Origin: CAYVQZ01 sp964453435
GTDB taxonomy: Bacteria > Abyssobacteria > SURF-5
Assembly: GCA_964453435.1 (NCBI GenBank)
Contig: CAYVQZ010000005.1
Span: 46,542 to 110,541, forward strand
Length of the DNA stretch: 64,000 nucleotides
Direction of reading: 5' to 3'
Shown piece after piece: positions 17,289 to 25,634 of this stretch. A program made the translations under genes and the position numbers. Numbering within the stretch: position 1 is the stretch's first letter; each line of letters opens with the position of its first letter. The notes under the pieces were generated by a model that saw nothing but the letters and a program-made list of their open reading frames with translations, had not been told where the DNA came from and did not search any database.

Positions 17289-18677
17289 TTAACTGAGGGA
17301 GTGTTGTTTCATCTTGCGCCAGAGCGTGGTTCTGCTTATTCCGAGAATTCTGGCGGCGCGGGTTCGGTTGCCGGCGGAATCGGCAAGCGCCTGTTCGATG
17401 ACCGACCGGTCGAACCTCCCCTGCGCACGATTTTTTCCATGAGCGTACTTCACAACCTGCGGAGCGGGTTCGTATGCCTCCCCCCTCCTGATCTCCATCG
17501 GGAGTTCGGATAACTCGAGCATGGGGCCTCGTGAAAGCACCATGGCGTGCTCGATTGCGTGCTCAAGTTCGCGCACGTTTCCCGGCCAATCATAGTTCCA
17601 CAGCGCGGTCATCGCCTCACTCGTTACGCTCCGGATTCTTCCGCCAAGCTTTCTGTTAAAGCGCTCGATGAAATGATTGATGAGCAAAGAGAGGTCGTCC
17701 TTCCTGTCTCGAAGAGGCGGAAGATAAATCGGGATCACACGCAGCCGATAATACAGGTCGGGCCGGAAATGGCCGATATCGACAAGCTCTTTGAGATCCC
17801 TGTTCGTGGCGGCTATGATTCGAACGTCCACTTTGCGCGAGGCGGTGTCGCCTACGCGCTCGAACTCTTTCTCCTGGAGCACCCGCAGCAATTTCAGTTG
17901 TATGAACGGGCTGAAATCGCCCACTTCGTCGAGAAAGATGGTTCCTCCGTTTGCGGCCTCGAACCGACCGACCTTGTCATAGATGGCTCCCGTAAACGCG
18001 CCTTTCACGTGCCCGAAGAGTTCGCTCTCGAGCAGGGTTTCGGCAAGCGCCGAACAGCTCACTTTAATGAACGGACCGTCGGCGCGATGACTGTGATAGT
18101 GAATGGCATGCGCCACAAGTTCTTTCCCCGTGCCGCTTTCACCGTGGATCAGAACGGTCGAGTCGCTGTCTGCCGTCAGGAGAATCCTTTCGTAGACCTG
18201 TTGCATCAGGTAATTTTTTCCCCTGATCTGGTCGAGTTTATACCTGCCCTTCAACTCCTTTTTCAGGGTGTATATTTCCGTCACGTCCGCAATGCTGATA
18301 ACCGCTCCGGCGGCCTCATCTTCATACAGGCCGGTGAGAACCGTGCTGGTGATATTGATTGTTTTGGGTCGTCCGTCCTTGGTGGTAATCTCGAGTTCGT
18401 AGTTCTCGATTCGCTCGCCCCGCCGTATGGATTGAACGATTGTTTGGGCCAGAGAGTTCGGCTTCCGCGAGATAACCACTTGGTCGAGCAGTCGCTCAAG
18501 CGCTTCGTCCGCCGTGAAGCCGGTCAGTTTTTCGGCGGACTTGTTGAATTGTTGGATTCTGCCCGAGGTATCGACGGTGATGATGCCGTCATACAGGCTG
18601 TCAAAAATCGACTTCAGATTTTCGGCAAGCCTGATGAAATAAGGCGAGAAATCCGTGTTCCACTTTTGGTCGGCCAT
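17289..18677 (-). CDS. PAS-domain sigma-54-dependent transcriptional activator
   Basis: A 462-residue enhancer-binding protein. A PAS domain spans about residues 15-125 (FDSLYDGIITVDTSGRIQ). The AAA+ domain spans about 155-380, with Walker A GESGTGKE, the sigma-54-contacting loop GAFTGA, Walker B GGTIFLDEV, and arginine-finger region FRPDLYYRL. A Fis-type helix-turn-helix (NRTRAARILGISRTTLWRKM) ends it. There is no receiver domain, so the input is probably a ligand or redox signal sensed by PAS. It is transcribed away from pfk and toward oadB. Targets are unknown; one sigma-54-like site is noted at 43.15 kb. Confidence 0.95.
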   Translation of the reverse strand: MADQKWNTDFSPYFIRLAENLKSIFDSLYDGIITVDTSGRIQQFNKSAEKLTGFTADEALERLLDQVVISRKPNSLAQTIVQSIRRGERIENYELEITTKDGRPKTINITSTVLTGLYEDEAAGAVISIADVTEIYTLKKELKGRYKLDQIRGKNYLMQQVYERILLTADSDSTVLIHGESGTGKELVAHAIHYHSHRADGPFIKVSCSALAETLLESELFGHVKGAFTGAIYDKVGRFEAANGGTIFLDEVGDFSPFIQLKLLRVLQEKEFERVGDTASRKVDVRIIAATNRDLKELVDIGHFRPDLYYRLRVIPIYLPPLRDRKDDLSLLINHFIERFNRKLGGRIRSVTSEAMTALWNYDWPGNVRELEHAIEHAMVLSRGPMLELSELPMEIRRGEAYEPAPQVVKYAHGKNRAQGRFDRSVIEQALADSAGNRTRAARILGISRTTLWRKMKQHSLS

Positions 18678-18903
18678 TCGACTCCCCTCCCGCGTCCCGA
18701 ACCTAATTCATGATAGCACTTACCGAGCTTCGGGCGCAAGCCATGAGGGAGGCGCAAACGCGTCCGAATCGGGTTTCCGGCGCTTGATTAAGCGTGTTTG
18801 GTGTGTTAAGATTATTGAAAAATTCGTTCAGATTCGGAAGCGGGTTTCACGTTTAGCCTTGAGCAGATTATCTACCGGGACAACATAAGGGGGAAAATTC
18901 GTC

Positions 18904-19947
18904 ATGAGTGTAAAACGCATCGGAGTATTGACAGGAGGCGGAGATGCCCCGGGCTTGAATGCCGTCATCCGCGCAATTGTCGTTACTGCTCACTCATATG
19001 ATATTGAAGTCGTCGGCATCGAACATGGTTGGGCCGGATTGCTCGGTGACACCGAGGCGAAAGTCATATCGCTTCCCGACGTAGACGATATCCACCGAAC
19101 CGGCGGCACCATCCTCAGGACCTCCCGGACGAATCCAATGAAACACGAGGACGGCCTGGCCGAAATACGGAAGAACCTGGAGAAACTGAGATTGGACGCC
19201 CTCATTGCAATCGGCGGGGATGATACGCTGGGGGTCGCGCACAGACTCCATGAAGAAGGGGTGAAGATTGTTGGCGTGCCAAAAACCATTGACAACGACC
19301 TATCGGCAACCGACTACACCTTCGGCTTCGACACGGCAATCAACATAGCCACCGAGGCCTTCGACCGACTGCACACGACGGCCAAGTCGCACGACCGCGT
19401 TATGGTTGTCGAGATTATGGGCCGTTATGCGGGTTGGCTGACATTGAACGCCGGTATGGCCGGAGGCGCCCACATCATTCTGTTGCCGGAAGAGAAATTC
19501 GATGTCGAAGAAATCTGCAGAATAATCAAGGAACGGCGAGAAGCCGGCTCTAACTATACGATTGTCGCCGTTGCAGAGGGAGCGCTCCCCGTGGATGCGC
19601 GCGAGTTCATCACGCAGGACGATAAGGTGGATGAATTCGGCCACGTGAAACTCGGGGGCATTGCGAAGAGACTGGCGAAAGTAATCGAGAAAAGGACCAG
19701 CCAGGAAACACGCTCGGTGGTGCTCGGTCACTTGCAACGAGGCGGCGTCCCTTCGGCTTTCGACAGGATGCTCGGAACCCGCCTTGGCGTGAAGGCCGTG
19801 CAATTATTGGTCGATAACAAGTTCGGGGAAATGTGCTCCCTTCGCGGAACCCAGATCATCAGCGTTCCGATAAGCGAGGCCGTGGGGAGACTGAAGGTCG
19901 TTGACGGAGAGCTTATAAAAGAGATGAAAGTCTTTATGGGGAAGTAG
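18904..19947 (+). CDS. pfkA: 6-phosphofructokinase, probably pyrophosphate-dependent
   Basis: A 347-residue PfkA-family enzyme that phosphorylates fructose 6-phosphate in glycolysis. LTGGGDAPGLNAVIR, PKTIDNDL and MGRYAGWL are intact. Donor-specificity residues are of the PPi type: the loop reads GGDDT, with Asp107 where ATP enzymes have Gly (E. coli Gly104), and VPKTIDND has Lys127 (E. coli Gly124). From family knowledge this combination predicts pyrophosphate as donor and a reversible reaction. RBS aaggggg. A strong terminator follows. Confidence 0.93.
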   Translation: MSVKRIGVLTGGGDAPGLNAVIRAIVVTAHSYDIEVVGIEHGWAGLLGDTEAKVISLPDVDDIHRTGGTILRTSRTNPMKHEDGLAEIRKNLEKLRLDALIAIGGDDTLGVAHRLHEEGVKIVGVPKTIDNDLSATDYTFGFDTAINIATEAFDRLHTTAKSHDRVMVVEIMGRYAGWLTLNAGMAGGAHIILLPEEKFDVEEICRIIKERREAGSNYTIVAVAEGALPVDAREFITQDDKVDEFGHVKLGGIAKRLAKVIEKRTSQETRSVVLGHLQRGGVPSAFDRMLGTRLGVKAVQLLVDNKFGEMCSLRGTQIISVPISEAVGRLKVVDGELIKEMKVFMGK

Positions 19948-19989
19948 CCCGAGGCCGAACACGCTGGAGAAATCGGCTGAAACACTGCA

Positions 19990-20025
19990 AAGCCCGCGAC
20001 ATTCAATCGCGGGCTTGTTTTTTTT
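19990..20025 (+). terminator. Rho-independent terminator after pfkA
   Basis: A perfect 10-base-pair stem (aagcccgcga / tcgcgggctt) with a 7-base loop, followed by gttttttttt-like T-run, 43 bases after the pfkA stop. Confidence 0.92.
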
Positions 20026-20226
20026 AGCAAGGACCTGACGGTGTGTCAATAATTCCACGGGAACGGAATCACGCGGAGCGTGACTTTCGGCCCATGAATC
20101 CATGTCCCCGGAAATAGGGACTCGGCTTTTCGGCGGAATGGGCGAGCGGGGTGGGACGGATTCATCACAGCCCCCTGCGCTATGCGCCGGTGAACAGGCC
20201 GGACTATCACACTCGGAAGGAATTGT

Positions 20227-20763
20227 TCAGCCGCCCTCGAACATCCAGCCCTCATTCTTCATGAACCAGTTCCCAGTGTCATTGAGGTACTCGAACGTCT
20301 CCCGGAGAAACTCGTAATGCGCTTTTTCCATAAGGGTCAGGTGTTTAAAGGCCGATTTTTCCATTTCGCCTTCGGCTCTTTGCTGAGCCTCGTTGTACAG
20401 GTTATATCCCCTTTTCTCGAAATCCATGGCGATCTTCATCGCCTCAATGTCACCCGAGTTCGCCTCGGTCCGTTTTCTCGCCTCTTCGCCGGCTTCCTGG
20501 AAAATGGTCTTGAACCGCTGGCGAACCGGCTCGTGCCTGCTGTGCGCGACAATCTGCTTTACCTCGTCGATTCCGCAGTTCTCATATACCTTCTGGAGGA
20601 GGCGCAGATGTTCTTCTTCGTCTTCAGCCAGCCCCTCGAACGTCTTTTTGCCGAACGGGTCGGTGGATTTTGCTGCAAATTCGCGGTACATTTTCAGGCC
20701 GTCCTGCTCCAGTTGAAGCGCAAACTTCACGATATCTTCGATTTTTTTCGGGAATTCGGTCAT
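20227..20763 (-). CDS. Rubrerythrin/ferritin-like protein
   Basis: This 178-residue protein is a helical diiron protein. The first half has LEQDGLKMYREFA followed by EDEEEHLRLL, and the second has FEKRGYNLYNEAQQRA followed by MEKAHYEFL. It ends in NDTGNWFMKNEGW, a tail often seen in this rubrerythrin subfamily. It lacks the rubredoxin domain, but a separate rubredoxin gene is 1.7 kb upstream on the same strand. The ATG overlaps the aspA stop by 4 bases, so the two are co-translated. Likely function is peroxide reduction. Confidence 0.85.
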   Translation of the reverse strand: MTEFPKKIEDIVKFALQLEQDGLKMYREFAAKSTDPFGKKTFEGLAEDEEEHLRLLQKVYENCGIDEVKQIVAHSRHEPVRQRFKTIFQEAGEEARKRTEANSGDIEAMKIAMDFEKRGYNLYNEAQQRAEGEMEKSAFKHLTLMEKAHYEFLRETFEYLNDTGNWFMKNEGWMFEGG

Positions 20764-22244
20764 CTGCCATTCCTCCTTTTCGAGCGTGTTCCCTGAGCTT
20801 TCTTTTTCCGGTTTCCTTCGCGTGCCTTCGGTATGGTTCGGACAAGGGGGCTCGTAATCTTGTCAAACTCCCTTTCCGATAATATGCCTCTTCTCAAAGC
20901 TATATCCCGTATCGATTCGCCCGACCGAGACGCCTCATGCGCGATTTCGGCGGCCTCGAGGTAACCGACATATGGGCTCAGCGCCGTCGCCAGCCCGACA
21001 CTCCTTTCGAAATACTGCCGGCAGCGCTCCTCGTTCGCGGTTATGCCCGTGACGCACTTATCCGTGAAATCCGGAAGGTAATTGGCAAACAGACGAATCG
21101 AACAAAGCAGATTCAGCGCCATCACCGGCATCATTACATTCAAATCGAACTGGCCCGCCTGTACGGCAAGCGCAACGGCCGTGTCGTTGCCGACGACCTG
21201 GAACGCGACCATGTTCAAGCACTCGGCCATCACCGGATTCACCTTGCCCGGCATAATCGACGAACCGGGCTGCACCGCGGGCAGCGCTATCTCGGCAATG
21301 CCGGTGGTGGGTCCGGAACTCAGAAGCCGGAGGTCGTTCGCAATACGAATAAGCTCCAGCGCGAGGTCGCGAAGACCGCTTGACAGGGCGGCAATCCGGT
21401 AGTTGCACTGAACGGTAAAAATAAGATTCTTTGCGGGCCTCAGCTTCAGCCCCGACAGTTTGCTCAAATGCGCTGCGACACGCGCCGGAAACCGTGGGTG
21501 GGCGTTCAGGCCGGTGCCCACCGCCGTTCCGCCGAGCGCGATTTCGTTCAGCAGCGCCGACCGCCGCGCGATTTCGGCTCGGGCGACGTCAACGGCCTCA
21601 GCCATCGCAAAGAATTCCTGACCGAGCGTGATCGGGACCGCATCTTGCAGATGCGTCCTGCCGGACTTTACTATCCGCTCAAATTCGCTTCCCTTCGAGC
21701 GCAGGGCCGCAATGAGCCGCTTGAGCGCTTTGTCGAGCTCCGAAAGTTCGAGCAAGGCCGCGAGGTTCATGGCGGTCGGAAACGTATCGTTCGTCGACTG
21801 GGCCATATTCACGTGGTCGTTGGGACTGAGGTAACGGTAATCCCCGCGATCCCTGCCAAGCCGTTCGAGCGCCAGGTTCGCAACCACTTCGTTGACGTTC
21901 ATATTGTATGAGGTGCCGGCGCCGGCCTGGTATGCGTCAAGTTTGAACTGTTCGCTATAGTCACCCTCCAGAATCTGGTCACAGGCCCAGCGAATAGCCC
22001 GCGCGCGCCGCGCATCAAGCATTCCCAACTCATCGTTGGCGAAGGCGGCCGCTTTCTTTATCATTGCGTAGGCGCGCAACAGCGACTCGGGGTGAGTCTG
22101 ACCGCTGGCTCGGAAGTTTTCGAGGGCGCGGGCCGTCTGCACACCGTAGTAAGCATCAAACGGCACTCTCATCTCACCCAACGAGTCCTTCTCGATTCTG
22201 TACTTCGGATGCTTATTCCGTCGCGATTTTCCACTCGATGTCAT
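20760..22244 (-). CDS. aspA: Aspartate ammonia-lyase
   Basis: A cytoplasmic enzyme of about 494 residues that interconverts aspartate with fumarate plus ammonia. The class II fumarase/aspartase signature reads GSSIMPGKVNPVM, and GQFDLNVMMPVMA points to aspartase rather than fumarase C. The N-terminus RIEKDSLGEMRVPFDAYYGVQ fits the family. The start at 22244 lies inside the small zinc-ribbon gene (32-base overlap); a farther upstream codon would add an arginine-rich stretch not found in the family. The C-terminus carries a lysine/arginine-rich extension after residue 470. It could feed fumarate to respiration. Confidence 0.9.
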   Translation of the reverse strand: MTSSGKSRRNKHPKYRIEKDSLGEMRVPFDAYYGVQTARALENFRASGQTHPESLLRAYAMIKKAAAFANDELGMLDARRARAIRWACDQILEGDYSEQFKLDAYQAGAGTSYNMNVNEVVANLALERLGRDRGDYRYLSPNDHVNMAQSTNDTFPTAMNLAALLELSELDKALKRLIAALRSKGSEFERIVKSGRTHLQDAVPITLGQEFFAMAEAVDVARAEIARRSALLNEIALGGTAVGTGLNAHPRFPARVAAHLSKLSGLKLRPAKNLIFTVQCNYRIAALSSGLRDLALELIRIANDLRLLSSGPTTGIAEIALPAVQPGSSIMPGKVNPVMAECLNMVAFQVVGNDTAVALAVQAGQFDLNVMMPVMALNLLCSIRLFANYLPDFTDKCVTGITANEERCRQYFERSVGLATALSPYVGYLEAAEIAHEASRSGESIRDIALRRGILSEREFDKITSPLVRTIPKAREGNRKKKAQGTRSKRRNGR

Positions 22245-22398
22245 ATGTCTGCTCGCATTGAGGGCACATGAGGATAATCTTGAACGTTTTCGCCTTCGCG
22301 GTTTTCTTGAACGTGACGTGGAATCCGCCCGCGTAGTCGCAGGAATCACACGCATAAAAATGATTATCCACTTCCTTCCGAATCGGCCTCTTCGGCAT
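22213..22398 (-). CDS. Small zinc-ribbon protein
   Basis: A 61-residue protein with two cysteine pairs, CDSC (residues 17-20) and CPQC (45-48), spaced as a zinc ribbon. The ATG follows aaaggagaag, a strong site. Its last 32 bases overlap the start of aspA, suggesting coupled translation. No function can be assigned; it resembles small stand-alone ribbons of unknown role. Confidence 0.7.
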   Translation of the reverse strand: MPKRPIRKEVDNHFYACDSCDYAGGFHVTFKKTAKAKTFKIILMCPQCEQTYDIEWKIATE

Positions 22399-22492
22399 GA
22401 GTTTCTTCTCCTTTCAGCGGAGCAAAAGGGAATACGTCTTTAAAGCAGCAATCCGGCTACCAAATCTCCTTTATTTAGTATGTCATCGACCG

Positions 22493-22657
22493 CTATTCGG
22501 TCGCTTCCCCGAACATGTCTTTTGTTACATTGCACACCGGGCACAACCAATCGTCCGGAACGTCTTCGAAGGAGGTTTTGGGAGCGACGCCGCTTTCGGG
22601 GTCACCCTCGGCCGGGTCGTAGACATAGCCGCAAACGGTACAAAAATATTTGCTCAT
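22493..22657 (-). CDS. Rubredoxin
   Basis: A 54-residue protein reading MSKYFCTVCGYVYDPAEG and ending DVPDDWLCPVCNVTKDMF. It has the two CxxCG/CPxC knuckles that hold one FeS4 iron, plus the conserved aromatic core. It is too short for many gene finders. It lies between the respiratory operon and the zinc ribbon/aspA/rubrerythrin genes on the same strand. It is a likely electron donor to the nearby rubrerythrin. Confidence 0.93.
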   Translation of the reverse strand: MSKYFCTVCGYVYDPAEGDPESGVAPKTSFEDVPDDWLCPVCNVTKDMFGEATE

Positions 22658-22734
22658 GACCGCATCTTATTTCCGGAAACCAACCTGTTTGGTTGCGGCA
22701 AACGGGATTCGCCTAGCCGTTACCGGCCGGGTTC

Positions 22735-23757
22735 TCATTTCCCCATCATGTTTTTGCCGGAAGGTGTATGCGAAACTTCGGCGGGTCCCGCGCAGCGCGC
22801 GGACCACCGATAACTGGCGGCGAAAAGAACCGCGAATGTCGCCGTCACCAAGAGGAACACCCAGCCAAGCTCCAGTTCATCGGGGCTGAGGGACGGAACC
22901 ACCATCATGTATTTTTCCAGGAGCAGTCCAGTCACGATACAGGACGATGCCGCCAACGGAACGATTCCGAGCAGCTTGGCGCGGCGGGGCATCAGCAAGA
23001 AAAACGGAAAAAGGAACGCGAGCGCGAGCACTGCCAGGGTGACGATGCTCCACGGGCGGTAATAGAATCTCAAATAGACGAATTGGGTTTCGGCGGGCAT
23101 GTTTGCATACCAAATGACAATGTACTGACTCCAGAGAAGCGAAACCCAGAACAAAGAGAATCCGAAAAGCAGTTGAGAAAGCTTTCGTCGGTCCTCTCTC
23201 GCCACCCCCGGTCCGAGACAACCCAGGAAACACAGGCCGCCCATTCCCAGGTAAAGAGAGCCGACGGCGTAGTGCGCTCCGAGCAGCGTGCTGTGCCAAT
23301 GCGGCTGGAGCGACATGATAAGGTCGAAAGCAAGATAGCTGTAGATAACCATAAAAGCGACAACGAGCGCCACCGCCCACCGCGACGCGCCGTTCACGCC
23401 CATTCCGTCATTTCTCGTGTCGGAGAGGAACTTCCAGCTCAATCCCCAGAGAATTCCCAGTCCAACGATTCCGCGTCCGGCCAGAAACGGCACGTTCAGA
23501 TATGCGGCCTTGGAGGGGATCGGCGAGGCAATCCATGGGAAAATATGGTTTCGCCCGAGAAGCAGGATGACGAACAGTCCAAGGCAAACGGGAAGAAAGC
23601 CGGCGAAATACCGGGACAGCCGGACATACCGTTCCCCCCACCGAGCATGCGTGATGTTCAATGCGGCGGCAAAGATCACACCACCCTGGGCAAGACTCGA
23701 CCAGAACAGAAAGTTCACGAGATATGCCTGCCAGAATCTGTCGCCGATATCACTCAT
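22735..23757 (-). CDS. actF: Alternative complex III membrane subunit ActF
   Basis: A 340-residue protein with about ten membrane spans and no heme motif. It resembles ActF, the smaller NrfD/ActC-related membrane subunit of quinol:cytochrome c oxidoreductase. The PHWHSTLLGAHYAVG segment and the WYANMPAETQFVYLR segment are typical of the family. The ATG at 23757 overlaps the actD stop by 8 bases; an upstream in-frame codon would run through actD. It is the last gene of the operon, 77 bases before the rubredoxin gene. Confidence 0.88.
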   Translation of the reverse strand: MSDIGDRFWQAYLVNFLFWSSLAQGGVIFAAALNITHARWGERYVRLSRYFAGFLPVCLGLFVILLLGRNHIFPWIASPIPSKAAYLNVPFLAGRGIVGLGILWGLSWKFLSDTRNDGMGVNGASRWAVALVVAFMVIYSYLAFDLIMSLQPHWHSTLLGAHYAVGSLYLGMGGLCFLGCLGPGVAREDRRKLSQLLFGFSLFWVSLLWSQYIVIWYANMPAETQFVYLRFYYRPWSIVTLAVLALAFLFPFFLLMPRRAKLLGIVPLAASSCIVTGLLLEKYMMVVPSLSPDELELGWVFLLVTATFAVLFAASYRWSARCAGPAEVSHTPSGKNMMGK

Positions 23758-24292
23758 TGTGGGGTTCGCTTCCAACCTCTCCTGACTTGACAGAATCCAC
23801 CCTGTGAGCGCCGGCATCTTTCAATACGGCACAAACCGAATCCGAATCCGAGGGGGCATGGACGACGAGCACAGCAAAGTCGCTCCGGGAACACCCTTCG
23901 TGATAGAACTTCTTTTCAATCGGGGGAAGGTTCGCCGCCAATAAGAGGCCGGCCATTGTGCCGAACGCTCCGAACAGAATCGTCATTTCAAAGGCGATGA
24001 CAACGAAAGCCGGGATCGAGATTATGGGTTTTCCGCCGGTCAGCAACGGCCAATCGAGAACCGTATACACCTGGAGCCCCATGCCCAGAAAGGCTCCTGC
24101 GATACAGCCGGCGAGCGTAAACCATCGGACCGGGCTGGGCGGCTGCGGCAAAACCTCCTCGAGCTCGGGCAGCGGGATGGGGCTGAGCGCTTCCACGTCA
24201 TCGTGCCCTCGTTTGACCAGGTTTTTTACAGCGGCGGCCAGGCTGTCGGCGTCGGAAAAGACGCCGACCGATGTCACGGGGACATTATTCAT
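23750..24292 (-). CDS. actD: Alternative complex III subunit ActD
   Basis: A 180-residue protein of the DUF3341/ActD family. An N-terminal ferredoxin-like soluble part (SVGVFSDADSLAAAVKNLV) leads to two membrane spans at about residues 58-80 and 93-118, then a short soluble C-terminal domain. It has no heme motif. It overlaps actC at its start and actF at its end by 8 bases each, so it belongs firmly to the operon. It is a structural subunit at the membrane of the quinol-oxidising complex. Confidence 0.87.
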   Translation of the reverse strand: MNNVPVTSVGVFSDADSLAAAVKNLVKRGHDDVEALSPIPLPELEEVLPQPPSPVRWFTLAGCIAGAFLGMGLQVYTVLDWPLLTGGKPIISIPAFVVIAFEMTILFGAFGTMAGLLLAANLPPIEKKFYHEGCSRSDFAVLVVHAPSDSDSVCAVLKDAGAHRVDSVKSGEVGSEPHNE

Positions 24293-25622
24293 TTTTTCGT
24301 TCCCGCTTTTCCAACCGAGTTTCCGCCTTCACCTCACCCATGGCAACTACCGGCAATACCTTGGCGAACGCGGCAAAAAGTAAAAAGAACAGTCCAAAAC
24401 TGCCTACGGTTATGCCGACCTCGATAAATGTGGGCCGGTACGTGCCCCATGCATAGGGGTCGTAATCGTGAGACAGGCTCGTCACGATAATCACGAATCG
24501 CTCGACCCACATGCCGATAAGCACGCAAATCGATACGAAATACACATACGCCAGGTTAGAGCGCAGGCGAGAATGCAGCAGCGACAGGGGTAAAATGGAA
24601 TTGAAAACGAGCATGGTCCAAAACAGCGGCGAATACGGCATCCCGAAAGCGCGGTTGAAGAAACTGCCCTGTTCGAAGACATTGCCCGTATACCAAGCGA
24701 CAAAGAACTCGGCCAGGTATGAATAGGTGATAATCAGGCTCATGAATACGAGCATTTTCGACAACATGCCGAAGTGGCGGTGGGTGATGAGTTCGTGCAG
24801 CCCGAAAAATCTGCGCATCGGCAGCAGCACAATGATAATCATTGCGCAGCCCGAGAAGATGGCGCCCGCAACGAAATACGGCGCGAAAATCGTGCTGTGC
24901 CACCCGGGAATCAAAGAAACCGCGAAGTCCCAACTCACCACGCTGTGAACCGATATCACCAGCGGCGTCGCAAGCGCGGCGAGCAGCAGGTATGCCGTTT
25001 CGTGGTTGCGCCACTGTCGATGGCTGCCGCGCCATCCAAGACTCAGCGCGCCGTATACTTGCCTGAGAATTCCCTTGGAACGGTCGCGGACCGTTGCGAG
25101 GTCGGGAATCATGCCCACGTAGAAAAACATCGCGCTCACCAGCATGTACGTGGTTATCGCGAACACGTCCCAAAGCAGCGGGCTGCGGAAGTTGGGCCAC
25201 AAAATACGCTGGTTCGGGTACGGAAGCATATAGTACACCAGCCAAACCCGTCCGAGATGAATCAGCGGAAAAAGTCCCGCCGTGCTGATTGCAATGACCG
25301 TCATCGCCTCCGCAATACGATTGATGCTTGTTCTCCACCTGGCGCTGAACAGGTAAAGAATCGCGGAGATGAGCGTGCCGGAATGCGCTATTCCCACCCA
25401 GAAGACGAAGTCGGTTATGTAAACGCCCCAGTGTATCGGATTGTTTATGCCGGCGACCCCGATGGCCACGCGGAGTTGATGGAGATAGCACAGAGTCCCG
25501 ATTCCAAGACATGCGAGAGCGACGGCGACAAAAGCGAAGTAGCCCTTGCTCGGCCGCAGCATTCCATCGAGCACCGTGTCTTCGATGCGCTTGAACTCAG
25601 TTGTCGCCGTACTTTCTTCCAT
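24285..25622 (-). CDS. actC: Alternative complex III quinol-site membrane subunit ActC (NrfD family)
   Basis: A 445-residue, roughly ten-span NrfD-family protein. It contains VGIAHSGTLISAILYL, VVSWDFAVSLIPGWHSTIF and MWVERFVIIVTSLSHDY, the segments that line the quinol pocket in ActC-type subunits. In known complexes ActC oxidises menaquinol or ubiquinol and passes electrons to ActB/ActA. It starts 12 bases after actB and overlaps actD. Confidence 0.9.
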   Translation of the reverse strand: MEESTATTEFKRIEDTVLDGMLRPSKGYFAFVAVALACLGIGTLCYLHQLRVAIGVAGINNPIHWGVYITDFVFWVGIAHSGTLISAILYLFSARWRTSINRIAEAMTVIAISTAGLFPLIHLGRVWLVYYMLPYPNQRILWPNFRSPLLWDVFAITTYMLVSAMFFYVGMIPDLATVRDRSKGILRQVYGALSLGWRGSHRQWRNHETAYLLLAALATPLVISVHSVVSWDFAVSLIPGWHSTIFAPYFVAGAIFSGCAMIIIVLLPMRRFFGLHELITHRHFGMLSKMLVFMSLIITYSYLAEFFVAWYTGNVFEQGSFFNRAFGMPYSPLFWTMLVFNSILPLSLLHSRLRSNLAYVYFVSICVLIGMWVERFVIIVTSLSHDYDPYAWGTYRPTFIEVGITVGSFGLFFLLFAAFAKVLPVVAMGEVKAETRLEKRERKNE

Positions 25623-25634
25623 CGGCCGGTAACC

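Noticed and set aside
20760..22355. Longer aspartase start adding 37 residues
   Set aside because: The extension is arginine-rich, lies inside the zinc-ribbon gene and is not found in the family.
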